A stretch of DNA of 64,000 bases from assembly GCF_009870125.1 (NCBI RefSeq), contig NC_046681.1:29596001-29660000 (forward strand), written 5' to 3'. Shown here piece after piece: positions 12,001 through 20,500 of this stretch. This stretch comes from Drosophila pseudoobscura. Taxonomy: Eukaryota > Arthropoda > Insecta > Diptera > Drosophilidae. The first letter of the stretch is position 1. Each line of letters opens with the position of its first letter. The translations under genes were made by a program, and so were the position numbers. The notes under the pieces are model-generated. The model searched no databases. It was not told where the DNA came from and saw nothing but the letters and a program-made list of their open reading frames with translations.

Positions 12001-13582
12001 AAACAACAAAAATGTAGCCGCGTATTTCGATTAAACGCAGCTCGTAATTTACAAGGGGGACTTCGGCGTTCGTTCTATCGCTTGTGTCGTGTTTTTTGTT
12101 TTTTACGTTCGAAATATACGTTTTTGGTTTGCAAACAAGATACTATTGCTAAGAAATAATTTTGACGAATCGGACGTGTTGAGTTTTAGAACTGAGATTT
12201 TTCCAACTTTTTTGAGCCCTTTGACAGTGTTTAGGCTGGAGCTGGAAGGGCAGATGTGATTTTGCATTTCATTTGTTTATAGGAAGTGTTTCATATGTGA
12301 ATGGAGTATACAAATCTATATACTGTATGCATTAACTTTTTCGCTCCATAAAAACTCGTCTTTAATGGGATATCTCACCAGGCACTGTCTCCTCGTAGAG
12401 ATAGAAACTCCTGTAGATTCTGTGAAATGGATCAGGAAATATCGGAACCCAACCTATGTGAGTGCTCCTGCTCTATGCATAGAAGGAAATCTCAACATTT
12501 GGGTCGGAAAAACCAGTTCCTTTGAGAGGATTTGGCATACAGGTTTCTTCGAAAGGAATGTGTCCGTTTGTTAATGGAAAATTTGTACAGTGAACCAAAC
12601 GAACGTCCACTAGTGGAACGGAACAAAAGCTTCAGAAAGATATATGGAAAAGTCAGGCCCTAGTTTCCATAGGGACAGTCATTGACTATGTATTTGGACA
12701 TACCACTCCATTTATATTTTAGACAAATATAGACATTGGTATTGTGCTAATGTACAAAGGAAACTAAATATTTTCTTGGTTTTATAGTTATAGAAAAATA
12801 TCATGAGAGGGCGTAAAGTGTAGGAAATAACAATAACTACATATGTATGTACATGCTGAATGACTTATCAGCGAGCAACGACTGGGTTCTGGGTCTTCTG
12901 GGTTCTGTAGAGCCAGTGGGATAGTAGGAGCAGGGAGCAGCAGGAACTGTGTGTGTGTGTCAATGACCAAATCACAATGATTGATAAGCCCATTCGCCGG
13001 GGCACAAAGTGAGAGCTCCAACGGCAACAGGGACTGCGACTGCGGCGGGGAATGGGCCTCTGGAAGTGCGACTGTGACTCTGACGGGGAATGAGACTATT
13101 AAACGGCAGCAATCAGTCCATTAGCCGTGCAGATAAAGCCATTCGTCGGTTGAATCATGTACCCATACCATCGTATATTAATCAGATTACATACATATGT
13201 ATATAAGAATATAGTATATATATTATATTCAGGTGTGTGATTGTGTGTGTCTGCACTACGACCTAATTGAGATGTACATATACATATGTATGTACTGGTA
13301 TAGTTCCCTCGCTCTGTCTGTGAGTGATACCACCTTGTCCTGTTCAGTATTGGAGCTATCATATGCCTCTCCAGTCACAGCCTGCATGCTGGAATCATCA
13401 TCCAAACAACTCTCAAATTCAGGCACACACGTCCATATACTTTATTATACATAATTCGTATTCCATACCATTCGTGCATCCAAATTCATGTCATTGAAGG
13501 CAACGTTGTGGGTGTTGTTCCAGGTGCCGACTTCCAGAAATCCCAGTGGGAAGACATCGTCGCTTGTTTCCTCCGCTTCCAT
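1..13582 (-). CDS. tweek: tweek, bridge-like lipid transfer protein (BLTP1/KIAA1109 family), N-terminal half, partial
   Basis: Coding exons read on the minus strand: 13582-13469, 10442-10163, 10104-6963, 6905-6702, 6642-6084, 6019-5742, 5672-5552, 4197-3617, 1579-1243 and 1177 to beyond base 1. All junctions are GT-AG and phases agree, giving about 2264 residues. The family protein is about 5000 residues, so the C-terminal half lies outside the window. Exon 1 gives an acidic leader (MEAEETSDDVFPLGF...). Exon 2 opens with a hydrophobic segment (IWLLCSLLTTITWVTYITF) that is the single N-terminal membrane anchor, followed by the family signature around NRWFIKGAYFKIGSVS, YDYTVRAQDGYFIFRWW and ELHIYNRSDLYDKLEKTFG. 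Family knowledge: these proteins form a long hydrophobic groove bridging ER and other membranes, and fly tweek acts in synaptic vesicle endocytosis. The start at 13582 is chosen because it joins in phase to exon 2, which has no in-frame ATG of its own. A low-complexity Gly/Ala/Pro/Lys-rich linker is encoded around 330-600. Confidence 0.93.
1836..3431 (+). CDS. Acidic secreted protein of unknown function, nested in a tweek intron
   Basis: Proposed exons: 1836-1901, 1964-2135, about 2174-2948, 3036-3249 and 3303-3431. The phases are consistent, giving about 450 residues ending ...LRVKRC. Exon 1 encodes MILMRICLLYLIFPLLLHA, a convincing signal peptide; a second in-frame ATG at 1845 would also give one. 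The mature part is very acidic and low-complexity (SLEDLTSLDHLLDEHSHH; ASEDHFDDGCKDEDEE), with a Lys/Pro-rich middle and a charged helical tail (ERAKLERTETYERHHL). The exon 3 acceptor is uncertain: 2174 leaves a 38-base intron, whereas 2195 or 2204 keep the frame with a more usual length. The whole gene sits on the opposite strand inside the tweek intron 1580-3616. I do not recognise the family; an extracellular or seminal-fluid type protein is possible but not shown. Confidence 0.7.
4198..5551. other. tweek intron, non-coding
   Basis: This 1.35 kb intron lies between two tweek coding exons. It is AT-rich with T-runs near 4500 and 4700. I see no exon in phase with tweek and no coding ORF. It contains a small perfect inverted repeat (4818-4829 and 4868-4879), listed separately. 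Confidence 0.6.
4818..4879. repeat. Short hairpin: 12-base perfect inverted repeat
   Basis: TCTCAATGTTCG at 4818-4829 is mirrored by CGAACATTGAGA at 4868-4879, with a 38-base loop containing CATACGTACGTACATG. It lies in a tweek intron. It could be a short palindromic element remnant or chance; no miRNA-like long stem is visible. Confidence 0.5.
10443..11166. other. tweek intron 1, 3' part, non-coding
   Basis: No exon is visible. The stretch at 10640-10860 looks repeat-like (a low-complexity tract, then a CT-rich run ending in CCTCCGCTCACCTCCGCCAG), but I cannot name a family. The region from about 11000 to 11166 would be the 3' UTR of the nested MMADHC-like gene. Confidence 0.5.
11167..11946 (-). 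CDS. MMADHC-like (cblD) cobalamin-trafficking protein, intronless, nested in tweek intron 1
   Basis: A single open exon of 259 residues with ATG at 11946 and TAA at 11167-11169. The C-terminal half matches my knowledge of MMADHC: AEANYWVDFVNPYTGRAHH corresponds to the family's EGYWADFIDPSSGLAFF block, and NENANGCTIIDDSHENEFRG-like sequence precedes GTIYTDAPVHVIRK, the family's closing strand. The N-terminus is basic and Ser/Cys-rich, compatible with a mitochondrial presequence. MMADHC passes vitamin B12 from MMACHC toward mitochondrial methylmalonyl-CoA mutase and cytosolic methionine synthase. The gene lies on the same strand as tweek, inside its first 3 kb intron. The lack of introns would fit an old retrocopy or simple intron loss. 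Confidence 0.82.
   Translation of the reverse strand: MPLRVLVGCAVHCQGMLARAVCSSKSSTNVCRLASSKSIVPEPTFVLDDPREIELSEVEKMGPCRRNFASLHSPQMFFFPEMVAPAHHDPNSLDLMFPQESDEVMLHNVRRQCGDFELTVQQMPKLLNSYLKSIFYRNCEGYQGFRDSMDFTAISLKFSCDVDLAIKAFLDLAISESIRLAEANYWVDFVNPYTGRAHHAPAAPELYYLNNFGLAGQHWNYENANGCTIIDDSHENEFRGTIYTDAPVHVIRKCCCSER
11947..13468. other. tweek intron 1, 5' part: MMADHC-like gene upstream region, no exon seen
   Basis: The first 150 bases upstream of 11946 should hold the promoter and 5' UTR of the MMADHC-like gene. I see no clear DRE or TATA box there. The rest is AT-rich, with short GT and TATG tracts near 12950 and 13200-13290. No splice-compatible coding exon is visible. Confidence 0.5.
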
Positions 13583-14163
13583 GTTGACGGTGTGTGTGTG
13601 TGTGGGTGTGTGCGTGGATGGATCGAATGACTGCCTTTGTCGTTGTGTTGTTGCTGTTGTTGTTGTTAATGGAATTTTGCACTTATCGCTATTGATTGCT
13701 CATCATCATTGTTGCACATTATCGATTCACACTATACATATACACACTTATACACAACATCATATCATATTTGGTGGCTACTATAACCTTAATGGTGTGC
13801 TGCAGTGCCGCTCATTTGATATTAAATTAAATTTATTATTTCTACGGGGGGGCACGCATACACAAACACACAAACACACAAACACGCATATATACTGTTC
13901 GATTTTTCCCACTTTGTATTTGTATTGGAGGTCGTCGTCGCAAGTGTCTCAAATTTTCCTTCGACTTTTTCGTGCACTTTCATTGAATCAGCGGTGTTGC
14001 CGTTACGGTTAGGATGTGTTTTAACTACTTAGATCACGTTTTAAACTATATTTAGTAACAAATGGCTAGCTATTTAGCGCCAAAGTAATATAAAATTATT
14101 TCGCTCAAACGAAAACACTCCCATCTCGTCGCGCTTCTTCTTCTTTTTGAAACAGCTGTTCGC
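13583..14163 (-). promoter_or_regulatory. tweek 5' UTR and upstream region
   Basis: This is the stretch 5' of the tweek start codon at 13582. It has a (TG)-rich run at 13591-13611, a CTG/GTT-type run near 13640-13670 and an (ACACAAAC)-type run near 13860-13885. It presumably contains tweek's leader. The DRE and motif 6 cluster just beyond (14164-14213) is the likely core promoter. The exact transcription start cannot be read. Confidence 0.5.
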
Positions 14164-14213
14164 TATCGATAATACCGATACCGAAATATACCGCCTTATT
14201 TTAAAATATACCG
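14164..14213. promoter_or_regulatory. Housekeeping promoter cluster: DRE plus two Ohler motif 6 copies
   Basis: TATCGATA, the perfect DRE bound by DREF, is at 14164-14171. AAATATACCG at 14184-14193 and AAAATATACCG at 14204-14213 are reverse-complement Ohler motif 6 (consensus KTYRGTATWTTT). The cluster lies between the divergently transcribed tweek (minus) and ETFRF1-like (plus) genes. It probably drives tweek, and perhaps both. Confidence 0.75.
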
Positions 14214-14414
14214 ATGGAAGAACAACCAAACAATAAAGATGGATTAGATCCCAGGGTCTTCGGCTACTGCTCTAGCAGTATTTGTGATATTTGTGTTTCC
14301 TTTTGCTGTTTCTCTTGAGAGTCCAGCGTATTTTATTGTATTGGTGAACACGCATTTTGCATGTATAGTTTGGTGTAATTTGTGGAAAGATCGTTTACGA
14401 CATATTCGCTGTAT

Positions 14415-14490
14415 GAACTTAACCCACTTAACCCCCTCGTTTTAAACAGGTGAACATATAGAGTTAAGCCGCGAAAAGTGGGTTAAGTTC
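14415..14490. repeat. MITE-like hairpin with 15-base terminal inverted repeats
   Basis: GAACTTAACCCACTT at 14415-14429 is perfectly mirrored by AAGTGGGTTAAGTTC at 14476-14490, enclosing 46 bases. The left end also holds a direct repeat of ACTTAACCC. A related left end occurs at 63451-63476. The size and symmetry suggest a tiny non-autonomous DNA element or its remnant. It lies about 140 bases upstream of the ETFRF1-like start codon. Confidence 0.6.
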
Positions 14491-14631
14491 GTTCAATTAT
14501 CAAATGTTATTGATTGTTTCCCATCTCTGGTTCACTTAAAATCTTGAAAAGCTGCACTGCTCCAAAGCTGCGGTCGCATTAGTCAATACTTTTGCATTTA
14601 ACAAACAAACAAATCTCGCCGAGTTCTGGTG

Positions 14632-15006
14632 ATGTCACAGCTGCGCTCCAAAGTTATCAGCCTCTACAAGCACGTAAGTTCGCTGCAGCAACCACCCGGG
14701 CCGGCCACGTGCATTCCGGCGCATTCCATTGGGAAAACAGGGCACCCCCACCCCGCCCAAAAAACATTGCGTAAACGTTATTTCCTCCAGTTGCAGTATC
14801 TGGGCCGTGAGTATCCCGGCCAAAATGGGCCTCAGAAGTTCCGCAAGCAAATCCATGACGCATTCATGAATCACAAAGATGAGAGTGATCCCAAGAAGAT
14901 TGTGGCTTTGTTGGCGCAGGGACGCTACCTAGCCAAGGAAGTGGAAGCGCTCTATTCTTTGAAGAAGTATCGGACCGTGAAGCAGCGCTATAGCTACAAT
15001 GAATAG
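14632..15006 (+). CDS. LYR-motif protein, ETFRF1/LYRM5-like
   Basis: Two exons: 14632-14673 (MSQLRSKVISLYKH) and 14791-15006 (LQYLGREYPGQN... to TAG), joined in phase across a 117-base GT-AG intron, giving 85 residues. The LYK variant of the LYR motif, LGREYP, the DPKKIVALLAQGRYLAKEVEAL helix and KKYRTVKQRYS match human ETFRF1 (LYRM5) in length and order. That protein is a small mitochondrial matrix factor that removes FAD from electron-transfer flavoprotein. Reading straight through the intron also stays open, giving a longer but less likely product; the intron has good splice sites and an anomalous Pro-rich translation. A poly(A) signal AATAAA is at 15324-15329. Confidence 0.88.
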   Translation: MSQLRSKVISLYKHVSSLQQPPGPATCIPAHSIGKTGHPHPAQKTLRKRYFLQLQYLGREYPGQNGPQKFRKQIHDAFMNHKDESDPKKIVALLAQGRYLAKEVEALYSLKKYRTVKQRYSYNE

Positions 15007-15323
15007 ATCTGCAACGGCGGTGTTTAAGTTTATGCGGATATTGAAATTCAAGGACTGACGACGCGAGAGAGAGAAATATGATATGCTTTTTGCTTTAAAT
15101 AATACACACACATATAATGCATATTCTTTTGCCAAAGCAAAACAACGCAACTCCCAACACACCGCACACCCTATAAAATATCAGCACAACACTCCCTATG
15201 CCTATACGCTATACAAAAACCTATTAATTCATAATTTCGAATGTCTTGTCAATGTCTAACTTCAAGTTTGTGATTGATGCAAAACCCAACAAAAACAAAA
15301 AAAGCGAAAAAATGGACGTAGCG

Positions 15324-15329
15324 AATAAA
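15324..15329 (+). terminator. Poly(A) signal of the ETFRF1-like gene
   Basis: AATAAA lies 318 bases after the ETFRF1-like stop codon, on the same strand. AATAATA-like sequences occur earlier (near 15100), so the site used is uncertain. Confidence 0.4.
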
Positions 15330-15454
15330 AGAAGCAGTCATTGAATAACCAAAGCCGAAAACGAAAATAATTGTATGGGGCGACCTTGAACTGGCGGCTC
15401 TTTTTTTTGTAGAGGGCGGGGAGGAAGGCCGGTCGCGCATGTGATATCGTTACT

Positions 15455-15860
15455 GTTGTACCCTCTGCAGAGGGTATTGCGATGTTTGCAACAAAGACAA
15501 GACCTCACATAAAATATATACATATATTCTTGATCTTAATGATATAATTAGCGTAAATCACGAGCCATATACTATTTAGATCCAAAACGATGTTGGAAAT
15601 TGCATATTCAAGTTTATATCTCCACATATGTTGTTCCAAATCGAATCCTTTTACTCAAGAAAGTTCACAAACTTAAGCTTCAAAAGATTCTTTATAGCCA
15701 CTATAGAATGGCTCAATCTGTAAAGGGTATCAATAGCTTCGGCGTCGGCTGCACCTCTACCTTTTTTGTTGATGAGATGTCGCCCGGATAAAAATACCCA
15801 CGAAATAATATCACGAATGCGTTTTGGGCGCCGTCCGTCTCCGTTTCTCTTATAGACAAT
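15455..15860. repeat. mini-me-like repeat remnant
   Basis: The block holds ACCCTCTGCAGAGGGTAT (around 15458-15475), GATGTTTGCAACAAAGAC, ATATATTCTTGAT, AAGGGTATCAATAGCTTCGG and GCCGTCCGTCTCCG. This order of elements (CCCT-GCAGAGGGTAT, TTTGCAAC, a TA-rich part, a GTCY-type run) resembles the mini-me family of Drosophila repeats as I know it. It is degenerate and I cannot fix its borders. Confidence 0.45.
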
Positions 15861-17563
15861 ATTGCGTATTTAAATTATTCAGACGGGCGGCTGGGCTGAT
15901 CATGGGGTCGCCCCTCCAAGGCGATAAACAACTTCCGACGCCATCCATCGGGTTGATTGAGCTTTTATATTACTCTGACGAAAACATGAAAGCTTTCGCG
16001 CAATCAAGGGGCAAAAACAATACGATTTTCAACGATCAATGCAGCACGGGAATGTAAAACTGATAAGTGTGTCCAGGGTTCAGATGATGTCAATATGAAA
16101 ATCGTGTAAACTCATTCAGATGTGACCGTCATTTGCAGGCACATTACATGATTCGCTTTTTAGATTTACGTACTTACTTACTATTTATAGAGTACAAGCT
16201 GGATTTACATAAAGCGCTGATGCGATGGATTTCTTGACTAGATAGACAATGGGATGCCTTTTTCCACTATACACTTTCTTATTCAATCATTCTTTTCACT
16301 CTTGTTCATTCCTCCATTTCCACAATTGAATTCAATAAAGAATCGTTAAATAAATTGATTTACATTATAGCCCATGGAAACTACACTTCAACTCGAATCT
16401 GTTATCCGTAAAGGATTTAGATTCCACTCGAGTTTTAACTAAATTTGTGTAGATACATATACACTCCTAGATTTTTTCCAAGGAGGAGAAAAGTCGTGAA
16501 AGAAAACTTTAAAAATTTCTTTTGAGAAATACAAAAGAAAACCAAAATATTTTGGCACTAAAAACTACAGTCAACCGCTTGCAGTCGATATAGCTTCAAG
16601 GATGTTTATCACCCGCAACGTAATACAGACATTTTAGCTTCGAACTATAATCGATTATAAGGATTTTTTCTCTCAGAATACAATGTTAACAGACAATCTG
16701 ATGCACTATTGAAGTATCGAACTATACAAATTCTAAAAGTTTTTTGTCTCTACGATGCAGTGGATTAAAATAACAATATATACTCAGTGTCCTACAAGCA
16801 ATATAAGAAAGGTTCTGTTATCTAAAATATTTACACAATATCCGAGGCACCATATAAGCCAAAAACTTTTAATAATTGGAATAATTTTTGCCCAATTTAC
16901 AATACTTACAGAGCTATCCTATACACCGTCTAAAAATCAAATAACTTTAATAGTAAACATGTTGTTCTTGGTCTTCAACAATGCAATGCTAAGAGATTAC
17001 AGTACAGAGTTATCTTCCACATCTTTTAAGCATCAATCTATAATAATAATTCTTACAGATAACAATATTTATAGACTATCCTCCAAACCATTTACGCATC
17101 AAACTGAAGGTATACTGTTGTCCATTCTAAATCTAACTAATCTAATTTAAACACAAACGTCAAAGTATTTTTCCAACATAACCGAATACATTTAATACGT
17201 TTATAATAACTACATTTGGCGTATAATTAAAATCAAATAAAATACTTATATATCGTACAATATATATCGTAAACGTATGATTACAGTATAATTTCCCTAA
17301 CAAATTAACACTTTGATTGCATTAATAATCTCTTAAACAAACCGAACACAACTACTACGAGTAATAATCGAATAATGTTTGTGATATTTGTGTGGAGAGG
17401 GGTGAATGTAAAATAATATTCGCATGGCGCTTCACTAAACGTTAACTAAACCAATATTTGCTAATACGAATCCTATGATAAAAATCACATTCTTTTCCAG
17501 TGGAAAGCGTTATGGTAGTGACTCGGACATAACAGAGAGCATTCACATTACAAATTCATTCAT
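15861..17563. other. Intergenic, AT-rich, no gene seen
   Basis: This is the stretch between the mini-me-like block and the sulfotransferase stop codon. It is very AT-rich from 16100 to 17500, with no splice-compatible coding sequence. The 3' UTR of the sulfotransferase should occupy the right-hand part (minus strand). Confidence 0.5.
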
Positions 17564-20500
17564 TCAGCCGAATTCGAAGCCCAGAACATCGTCCATGCCG
17601 TAGTCGAAGAAGCGAAAGTCCTCCTCGTATATTTCGTACAACTGGCGTATGGCACCGATTGGCAGGGGATCGAAGTATTTACGAAGATTGGCACGCGTGC
17701 TGGAGGGCTTGTGGCCGGTGGGGAATGTCAGATTTGTGGCTCCGGCCAGATACAACGCCAATGCGGAATCATCCAGCAATGTGTCATATTTGCCTGGAAA
17801 AAAGAGTCGTGGTCAGATAGCGATTTCGAATGATGATGTGGTATCCTCATACGCACCCACAACATTGTATTTCATTACGCAGGGATTGCACAGCTTGGCT
17901 ATCACCTCCCAGTGCTCATTGTACGCCGATTGATTGGCCCTGCTGAGCTCTGGAGTAAGCAGATACTCCACGAATTCTCCAAACGTGACGTCGTCCCCAT
18001 GTTCTAGCGACTTGTTGCTGGCTTCCGGGCGCAGTTCCCGCACAATCTGCCTGCCCACACGCGACTGAAAGTACCGAGCACTCGGGGAATCACCCTCCAG
18101 TTTGTTGCGATAGGCGGAAAGCAGTCGCTCGAATGGATGCCGCACCAGGATGAAGCGCGTATAGTCTTCGCTGAGCACCTGCTGCTTCTCCTGATCGCTC
18201 AAATCGTAGAACTTGGCGAACATGCCCACCGAATGGGCCAGAGAACCGGGGATTTGCAGGGGATCTGTGCCATTATGCCACTTCCCCGTTAGTAGCATCA
18301 GCACTCGCTTCCAGTTCGTGCAGGCAACCTGGAAAACGGCAAAGAGAAAAGCGGCATTAGAATTTGTTTAGTTTCAAGAGGTATTCCGCAATTTAAACAA
18401 AATAAACAAGAAATATGTACATATCCGATTGAGGCCACAAGAAAAATACAATTCTTCGTTTACATTTTCCCTATGAGTTATTTCGCCAGAATAATTTTTT
18501 GGGTTTCGGAATGAATCATACATTTCACATAATCACATAATTCAAAGGAATACTTAGATAAGCCTATAGCATATCTTCCATTACTTTACGGGGAGAACCC
18601 ATTAGTGATAGATAAAGGTCGAAGAAATCTATTTGTTGTTGCTATCATTTTGCACACTCATTGAAGAACTATTCCAAAAAGAAGTTCTGCAAAGGGGCAA
18701 ATATTATCATTGTCATCATTATATTCGATATTTCTATAGATATCTGTTATCAAATTAGTTTCGAGTCACTTCATAAAGTAATTTGTGTAATTCATTTAGC
18801 TTATTTCTTTTGAATAGGATATATTATCAATTAACAATAGTCATTGAATTGAATGAGATTCCAAGTAGATCCTTTTATGGCCTTAGGCTGACAATTGTTG
18901 AACTGAAATGGATAACTTTGATAGCATTTAAATATAGTTTAAGGAACTATAAGTAGGGACTTAGAGAGACTTGGGCCAGGGATCTAGTCTAATTGTTTTT
19001 GAAATAGCAATAGAGCAATAGAAGGAGCTGGGAGCAACTGCTAATATATTTCTATATGTCAAACTTTGTCACCCAATATACATATGTACATATCTATTAG
19101 TCATAAAATCAATGTCTAAAAGAAGCAACAGTCGCAAGCAATTTTCGGTCAAAAAAACTCGAGCTCAATAGTCCAGTCAGCGCTTTTCGAGGAGTTCTGT
19201 TGCTGGGTATGAAGTACTAGTAAAAAAAAGGTATCATATTCTTGGGATCGATGTTCAGAAAAGTGACCCCGTCTGGACGTCTGTTTTTTTTAATGCCATT
19301 TTGTTGCAATTTTGTGAGTGTTAATCGTGAAATTACATCTCTTCGGAGACCTCTGTCAGGCAAGTGCTTTCATTATAATTGCCAACTGCAATAAATTATA
19401 ATTTTCGCCAAGAGAGAAAGATCTGCTTGGGGGATAGCCAACGGCCGAATGGGGCACACACATTGGGCAATAAGTCAAGTCGTTGAAGTCAACCAACGAA
19501 AACTATGCACAGCCTTAGCCTCAAGCAGCACATCAACACTGAACACACACAAACAGTACGTATTACTAGGGGCAAACGAGTACTCGCGTACAGCTCGAAA
19601 AAACAATTGTATATAAACATTTTGGTTGGGCGGACAGATAATGCCGAGCGCAATTAAACACCGCAAAAACATTTCACATTACAAAAGCAAACAATTCCCA
19701 TGTAGACAGTGGAACCACAATCCAAAAAGAAACGACAGACGGAGGTTCAAAAAGATCAGTTCAGTGGAACAACTGGCATATGCCAAGCAGTTTGATGAAA
19801 GCGAATTTCTTAAATGTTTCAAAAGATTTAACCAAACACAGCAGCGTATACATGTATTTTCAATCACTATTGCTTCAGTGCACCCCGCTCGCATGATCCA
19901 AGTCCAAGTTTTCGATTGTAAGTGCTTTCAGTGCAAAGGGATATGTCCGCAGTGTCGAATGAAAGAATGTTTACCCAGTATTTCAAGAATGCGAGTACTT
20001 ACAGTACTCAGTTATTTGTCTAGATCAGAGGAAAACGAAATGGAAACCTTGAAAAATGTTTAGACAATCTAAACCATGTTTTCCCCCACTCGATCAAGCC
20101 CATAGTTCATGGTGAATGCTTGGAGGATCTGTCAACAAGTCAAAAGAAAACGAAAATGTGAAAGTTTTCAATCAGGCTTTCGTTTTGTGCCTTTCAAGGT
20201 TTTACTACAGCCTGAAGGCCTTGTTGCTCTAGCCATAACTTAGCACATTAAATTGTGCTGTAGAAATAATATTAGGCTACAATTTTGTTAATTAAAAAAA
20301 TAATGTTTTGCTTGATTAAACCAAGGCTCACAGAGCAGACTGAGTGTTTAGAACCACATTCACCACTCAAGTGAAATTTAAACATTTCTCATCTTTTCAA
20401 TCAATCTCGTCCCACTGTCATATTCGCTCTCCAGCTCTAGGGGGTTTCGGGGCCAAAGTTCAGAGTAATGCTGAAAATACGAGTAAGTACACTCTCAATA

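Noticed and set aside
19641-20063. Open frame of 140 codons with ATG and upstream TATAAA inside the sulfotransferase intron
   Set aside because: The TATA box is only about 25 bases before the ATG. The composition is that of non-coding AT-rich DNA, with no recognisable domain apart from a few Cys near the end. It could be a very young gene but cannot be supported.
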